56,538 bases of DNA from a bacterium. Its GTDB lineage: Bacteria; Pseudomonadota; Alphaproteobacteria; Rickettsiales; RI-342. This document shows, one piece after another, positions 52,593 to 56,538 of this stretch. Position 1 is the stretch's first letter, and each line of letters opens with the position of its first letter. Under the pieces are notes generated by a model. The model did no database searches and was not told the DNA's origin. It was given only the letters and a program-made list of their open reading frames with translations. A program made the translations under genes and the position numbers. The stretch lies in contig WGMV01000010.1 of NCBI GenBank assembly GCA_016124905.1, forward strand, positions 1 to 56,538, read 5' to 3'.

Positions 52593-53153
52593 CTATTTGC
52601 TGTAAACCAGTTCCACTTCCACGCGGCGATCGGGTGCCAGGCACGCGATGCGCTCTTTGCGCTTCAGGTTTTTCGGGCAGGTAGCGCGGGCGCTTTTCTC
52701 ACCGAGGGCGCGAACATCGGCCACACTGGTGTTGATAACGCCTTTGGAAGCCAGGTAGTAAGCCACGGCTTCAGCGCGACGCTTGGACAGCATCAGGTTG
52801 TATTTGGCATCGCCGATCGGGTCAGCATAGCCAACGATGCGAGCGCCGAGAACGCTGCGGCTACCGGTGATTTGGCCGGAAAGGCGGTCCAGTTTCGCTT
52901 TGCCTACGGCATCCACCTTAGCGGAGTCGAAAGCAAAATAAATGGTGCGCTGTTCCAGGGAGAGGGAGTCGGCGCAGCTAGCATCGCCACCTTCCCACTT
53001 GGTGCGGACGCAGCCGCCGTTGGTGTCGTAAACGGGGAGACCGTCTTTGGTGCGAACCACGTCCTGCGTGATGAGCTGGGCGTTGGCTGCGGATGCTGCA
53101 ATAGTGCTGCACAGGGCAGCAGCCATCAGCGTATTCAATAGGTTACGTTGCAT
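52593..53153 (-). CDS. OmpA-family protein, copy 2
   Basis: The 186-residue precursor has a signal peptide (about 1-25, ending ANA) and an OmpA C-terminal domain: IYFAFDSAKVDAVGKAKL, GYADPIGDAKYNLMLSKRRA and CLAPDRRVEVELVY. Near the N-terminus is CVRTKW, shared with the copy at 46234, and the same four-cysteine layout. It is probably a peptidoglycan-binding anchor. GAGG precedes the ATG. It is divergent from murE. Confidence 0.93.
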   Translation of the reverse strand: MQRNLLNTLMAAALCSTIAASAANAQLITQDVVRTKDGLPVYDTNGGCVRTKWEGGDASCADSLSLEQRTIYFAFDSAKVDAVGKAKLDRLSGQITGSRSVLGARIVGYADPIGDAKYNLMLSKRRAEAVAYYLASKGVINTSVADVRALGEKSARATCPKNLKRKERIACLAPDRRVEVELVYSK

Positions 53154-53277
53154 TGGTTACCTCATATCATGGTTATGGCATGACCATGGCCGCAATCTGT
53201 CCTTCTGGAGTTAAAAAACCATAAAAAAATGGGATTTACTCATGGAAGCGGCTACAATCTCCCTGCTCGTGGCATAA

Positions 53278-53292
53278 ATGCAACAGTTGCAT
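53278..53292. promoter_or_regulatory. Inverted repeat in the ompA-murE intergenic region
   Basis: ATGCAACAGTTGCAT has perfect six-base arms around CAG. It sits in the 220-base space between the divergent OmpA-family gene and murE and may be an operator. No known regulator site is recognised. Elsewhere in this space I see only a TATATATAGGG stretch shortly before murE, which could be part of its promoter. Confidence 0.3.
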
Positions 53293-53373
53293 GGCAGGGG
53301 TGTCATTAATTTTTGCTTGCGCGCGGCGCTGGCTGGGGCATAAGTGAATCATGCTATATATAGGGTTTAAGGC

Positions 53374-54891
53374 ATGTTATTGCCACAATTAGTAGAGGGG
53401 ATCGCCATTGATGTAGCGCGTCCAGGCTCCGCAACCTCAGATATAGCTTGGCTGACCGATGATTCACGCCAGGTAAGGCCTGGTTCCCTGTTTGCCGCCA
53501 TGACAGGCAGTACACATAAAGGCCAGGATTATGTCCGGGATGCCGTTCGCTATGGGGCCGTGGCTATTCTTGCGCACCGGGACGTTATCGAGGATATCAT
53601 TCCGCTGGTGCCGGACGGGGTAACCCTGCTGGCCGCCGATGAGCCACGGATGGCGCTGGCTCAGTTGGCCGCGCGTTTCTATGCTCCGCAGCCGGATTAT
53701 GTTGCGGCGGTGACGGGAACCGACGGCAAGACATCGGTTGCGCATTTTACCAGCAGCCTGTGGGAATGGCAGGGTAAAAAAGCGGCATCCTTCGGTACCG
53801 TTGGGGTTCGGGGGGGGAATCTGCCCGTTGAGCTGACGGATATGGCCATTGCCAACACCACACCGGGCAGCGTGGCATTGCACCAGCTCCTGCAGGCGTT
53901 AGCGCGGCATGGGGTGCAGCATGTAGCGATGGAGGCTTCCAGCCATGGGCTGCATCAGTACCGTCTTGACGGGGTGAGGCTATTTTCGGCAGCATTCACC
54001 AACCTGACGCAGGATCATCTGGATTATCACGGTACGCTGGAGGCTTATTTTGAGGCCAAAGCCAGGTTGTTCAAAGAATTGCTGCCGAAGGACGGCACGG
54101 CGGTGATCAACCTGGAGGATGCCCTGGGCGAGGCGCTGATAGCCGCGTGCCGTGAGCGGGGTATACGCCACTGGGGGTATGGGCATATTAAAGGAGCCGA
54201 GCTGGAGCTGGTGGAGTGGCGGCCGCATGTCAAAGGGGCCGAGGTGGTGCTAAACCTGTTCGGCACGGTTTATACCACCGACGTGCCGTTGCTTGGCCGG
54301 TTTCAGGTGATGAACCTCCTGGCGGCGCTCGGCATGGTGGCTGCAAGCGGGGAGCCGGTTGATTCCCTGATTGGCTACCTCCCAAAGGCAGAAGGCGTGC
54401 CGGGGCGGATGCAGCGCGCGGTGGTGACGCCGCAAGGGGCGGTGGTTCTGGTGGATTATGCGCATACGCCCGGTGCGCTGGAGCAGGTGTTGAAGGCTGT
54501 AAGGCTGCATGCCGAAAACGCCCGGGTGATTGCCGTGTTCGGCTGCGGCGGGGACCGGGACCCGATCAAGCGGCCCTTGATGGGCGAGATTGCCGGGCGG
54601 CTTGCGGATGTGGCCATCCTGACGGACGATAATCCGCGCACGGAGGACGCCGCCAGCATTCGCGCCGCAGTCAAGGCGGGAATGGGGCACGCTGTGGCTG
54701 AAGTGCATGATATTGGCGGAAGGGCAGAAGCCATCCAGGCCGCCGTGCGCATGGCCCGCGCGGGGGATGTGGTGCTGATTGCCGGGAAGGGGCATGAGAA
54801 AGAACAGATTATCGGCACGGTGAAGCATCCGTTTGACGATGTGCAGGTGGCGCGGGATGCGGCAAACGCAAAGGAGGCCGCACTTGGCTAA
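53374..54891 (+). CDS. murE: UDP-MurNAc-tripeptide synthetase (MurE)
   Basis: MurE adds the third amino acid, normally meso-diaminopimelate in Gram-negative bacteria, to UDP-MurNAc-L-Ala-D-Glu. The 505-residue protein has the P-loop TGTDGKTSVAHF near residue 112, conserved DHLDYHGTLEAYFEAKA, and the diaminopimelate-recognition motif DNPRTED near residue 425. It is the first gene in this cell-wall cluster here, rather than following ftsI. Confidence 0.96.
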   Translation: MLLPQLVEGIAIDVARPGSATSDIAWLTDDSRQVRPGSLFAAMTGSTHKGQDYVRDAVRYGAVAILAHRDVIEDIIPLVPDGVTLLAADEPRMALAQLAARFYAPQPDYVAAVTGTDGKTSVAHFTSSLWEWQGKKAASFGTVGVRGGNLPVELTDMAIANTTPGSVALHQLLQALARHGVQHVAMEASSHGLHQYRLDGVRLFSAAFTNLTQDHLDYHGTLEAYFEAKARLFKELLPKDGTAVINLEDALGEALIAACRERGIRHWGYGHIKGAELELVEWRPHVKGAEVVLNLFGTVYTTDVPLLGRFQVMNLLAALGMVAASGEPVDSLIGYLPKAEGVPGRMQRAVVTPQGAVVLVDYAHTPGALEQVLKAVRLHAENARVIAVFGCGGDRDPIKRPLMGEIAGRLADVAILTDDNPRTEDAASIRAAVKAGMGHAVAEVHDIGGRAEAIQAAVRMARAGDVVLIAGKGHEKEQIIGTVKHPFDDVQVARDAANAKEAALG

Positions 54892-56293
54892 GGTGCTTTG
54901 GACAGCGGAGGAAGCGGCAGCGGCCACGGGCGGCACCTGCGCCGATAACTGGCAGGCAAGCGGCGTGTCGATCGATTCGCGCAGCATGGGTAAAGGCGAT
55001 CTCTTCATTGCCTTAAAGGGCGAGCATCTGGATGGGCATGCTTATGTGGCCGCCGCTTTTGAGAAAGGCGCCGCCGCGGCCATGGTGCAGCAGGCGCTGG
55101 AGGCGAAGAGGCCGCAATTGCTGGTGGCGGACAGTATGAAAGGTATGGAGGCGCTCGGCAAGGCGGCGCGCGCGCGCATGAATGGAAAGGTGATCGGCAT
55201 TACCGGCAGCGTGGGTAAAACCTCCACCCGCGCCATGATGGCGGCGGCGCTCGGCGCCTATGGCAGCATGCATGCCACGCATGGTAACTATAATAACCAT
55301 TACGGTGTGCCGCTAACGCTGGCGCGCATGCCGCGCGAGACGGACTATGGCGTGATTGAAATGGGCATGAACCATGCGGGCGAAATTGCCACGCTTACGG
55401 TTCAGGCACGGCCGCATGTGGCGGTGATCACGGCGGTGGAGGCCGTGCATCTGGAGCATTTTGCCTCGGTAGAAGGGATCGCCGATGCGAAAGCGGAAAT
55501 CATGCAAGGGCTGGAGCCTGGTGGGGTGGCGGTGCTGCCGCGTGATAATCTTCATTTCGAGCGGCTGAAGAAACAGGCGGATAAGCGCGGGGCAATGGTA
55601 GTGTCGTTCGGGACGGATGCCAAAGCCGATGTGAGGCTGCTGGATGCCTATGCGCATGGATGGCATCTGCACGCGCGGGCGCATGTGATGGGTGAGGAGG
55701 TGGATTTTACATTGCCGCACCCGGGAAAGCATTTTGCGCTCAATGCCCTGACGGTGCTGGCGGCGATGAAGGCATTGGGCCTAGAGCTTGCCCCCGGCAT
55801 TGCCGCGCTGGCGCGCGTGAAGCTGGAGGAAGGGCGCGGGTTGCCGACGGAACTGTTTGACGGTTCGCGCCATATCATGCTGATGGATGACAGTTACAAT
55901 GCCAGCCCGGCTTCTATGAAGGCGGCGTTTGAGGTGCTGGCCGGACTGGAAGGCGTGGGGCGGCGTATCGCCGTGCTGGGGGACATGCTGGAACTGGGCG
56001 AGCATGAGCTGGCAATGCACAAGGACCTGGCACCCTATCTGATGAATGCCGGTGTCGATAAGGTCTATACGGCAGGCATCCGCATGGAGGCGCTGTACAA
56101 GACACTGCCGTTCGAGATGCGGGGCAGGCACGTGAATTCGGCGATGGAGCTTCTGCCCATTCTGATGGAAGAATTACAACATGGCGATTTTGTGCTAACC
56201 AAAGGATCGCACGGGAGCCATATGTACAAAATGGCCGGGGCGCTGCGCGATGCGTGGAACACCGTACCCGGCGCAAACCTGTTAAGAAAGTGA
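54884..56293 (+). CDS. murF: UDP-MurNAc-pentapeptide synthetase (MurF), TTG start
   Basis: MurF adds D-Ala-D-Ala to the UDP-MurNAc-tripeptide. The protein has [14 protein letters not shown] near residue 105, [14 protein letters not shown] and [19 protein letters not shown] place the start at the TTG at 54884, with AAAGGAGG at exact spacing upstream, which gives 469 residues starting (M)[14 protein letters not shown]. An ATG at 54833 would need 17 unlikely residues inside murE. It overlaps the murE stop by eight bases. Confidence 0.94.
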   Translation: MAKVLWTAEEAAAATGGTCADNWQASGVSIDSRSMGKGDLFIALKGEHLDGHAYVAAAFEKGAAAAMVQQALEAKRPQLLVADSMKGMEALGKAARARMNGKVIGITGSVGKTSTRAMMAAALGAYGSMHATHGNYNNHYGVPLTLARMPRETDYGVIEMGMNHAGEIATLTVQARPHVAVITAVEAVHLEHFASVEGIADAKAEIMQGLEPGGVAVLPRDNLHFERLKKQADKRGAMVVSFGTDAKADVRLLDAYAHGWHLHARAHVMGEEVDFTLPHPGKHFALNALTVLAAMKALGLELAPGIAALARVKLEEGRGLPTELFDGSRHIMLMDDSYNASPASMKAAFEVLAGLEGVGRRIAVLGDMLELGEHELAMHKDLAPYLMNAGVDKVYTAGIRMEALYKTLPFEMRGRHVNSAMELLPILMEELQHGDFVLTKGSHGSHMYKMAGALRDAWNTVPGANLLRK

Positions 56294-56297
56294 CCGC

Positions 56298-56537
56298 GTG
56301 CTTTATTATCTGCTTTTTCCGCTGGCCAAGGAATTCACGTTTTTCAACCTGTTTCAGTATCTGACGTTTCGAAGCGGCGGCGCCCTGGTGACTTCGTTGA
56401 TGATCTGTTTCCTGCTTGGGCCGCGGTTCATTTTCTGGCTCAAGAAGAAGCAGGGCAAGGGGCAGCCCATCCGCGAGGACGGGCCAGAGAAGCATTTGCT
56501 GACTAAAAAAGGCACGCCGACCATGGGCGGGCTGATG
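56298..56537 (+). CDS. mraY: Phospho-MurNAc-pentapeptide transferase, N-terminal part
   Basis: MraY transfers phospho-MurNAc-pentapeptide to undecaprenyl phosphate to form lipid I at the inner membrane. Eighty codons are visible from a GTG start at 56298, four bases after murF, before the right edge. The sequence reads [20 protein letters not shown], a membrane helix ending [20 protein letters not shown], then [10 protein letters not shown], the first conserved MraY segment. Confidence 0.93.
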   Translation, partial: MLYYLLFPLAKEFTFFNLFQYLTFRSGGALVTSLMICFLLGPRFIFWLKKKQGKGQPIREDGPEKHLLTKKGTPTMGGLM

Positions 56538-56538
56538 A

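Noticed and set aside
1-56538. Search for CRISPR arrays, insertion sequences, integrases and att repeats
   Set aside because: By eye I find no regularly spaced repeats, transposase or integrase frames or tRNA-flanking direct repeats; the tRNA-Arg at 9304 has no duplicated 3' end nearby.

Overview
The window is 56.5 kb of a high-G+C, gene-dense chromosome, most probably from an alphaproteobacterium. The evidence is a ccoNOQP-GHIS cluster for a cbb3 oxidase driven by FNR/FixK-type boxes, a his operon (hisB, hisH, hisA, hisF, hisE) divergent from hslVU, a cvpA-purF-SDR run, hemN, etfBA and a yejBEF transporter. I see no rRNA genes, insertion sequences, phage genes or CRISPR arrays, and no gene-free stretch longer than about 220 bases. 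Three-letter genus assignment is not possible from this alone; several large proteins of unknown family suggest a poorly studied lineage.

Layout. 1-9.2 kb: an unknown protein cut by the left edge, then a mostly minus-strand block with rnhA, thrB, an SDR, purF, a CvpA-family protein, two unknown genes, a BamE-like lipoprotein and a PanE-family reductase. 9.3-24 kb: a micro-oxic respiration region with tRNA-Arg, hemN, a Crp/Fnr regulator, a split Aer-like aerotaxis pair (PAS protein plus MCP), an OmpW porin, a YdcH-like protein, and the cbb3 oxidase structural and assembly genes, followed by a cation efflux gene. Four copies of TTGAY-N4-RTCAA stand in front of the genes expected to respond to low oxygen. 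24-31 kb: two tandem paralogous small secreted proteins, a HIT protein, the his operon with a GNAT and a DUF2628 gene inserted, and hslVU. 31-38.5 kb: an amino acid permease with a histone-H1-like tail, yejBEF, an unknown gene, ssb and cutA. 38.5-46 kb: a divergent SecA-like ATPase, miaA, serB, a degenerate EAL-type protein and etfBA. 46-56.5 kb: two OmpA-family proteins, nadE, gltX, a J-domain protein with an overlapping partner gene, and the start of a cell-wall cluster (murE, murF, mraY) that runs off the right edge.

How the parts fit. The regulator at 10888, its boxes, the oxidase, the oxygen-independent heme enzyme and the aerotaxis pair look like one local low-oxygen response: sense oxygen or redox state, swim, make heme anaerobically and respire with a high-affinity oxidase. 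Most of the remainder is housekeeping. The least explained items are the SecA-like ATPase without the usual SecA C-terminus, the J-domain protein with its small partner, the lysine-rich permease tail, and the C-terminal cysteine cluster of the Crp/Fnr protein.
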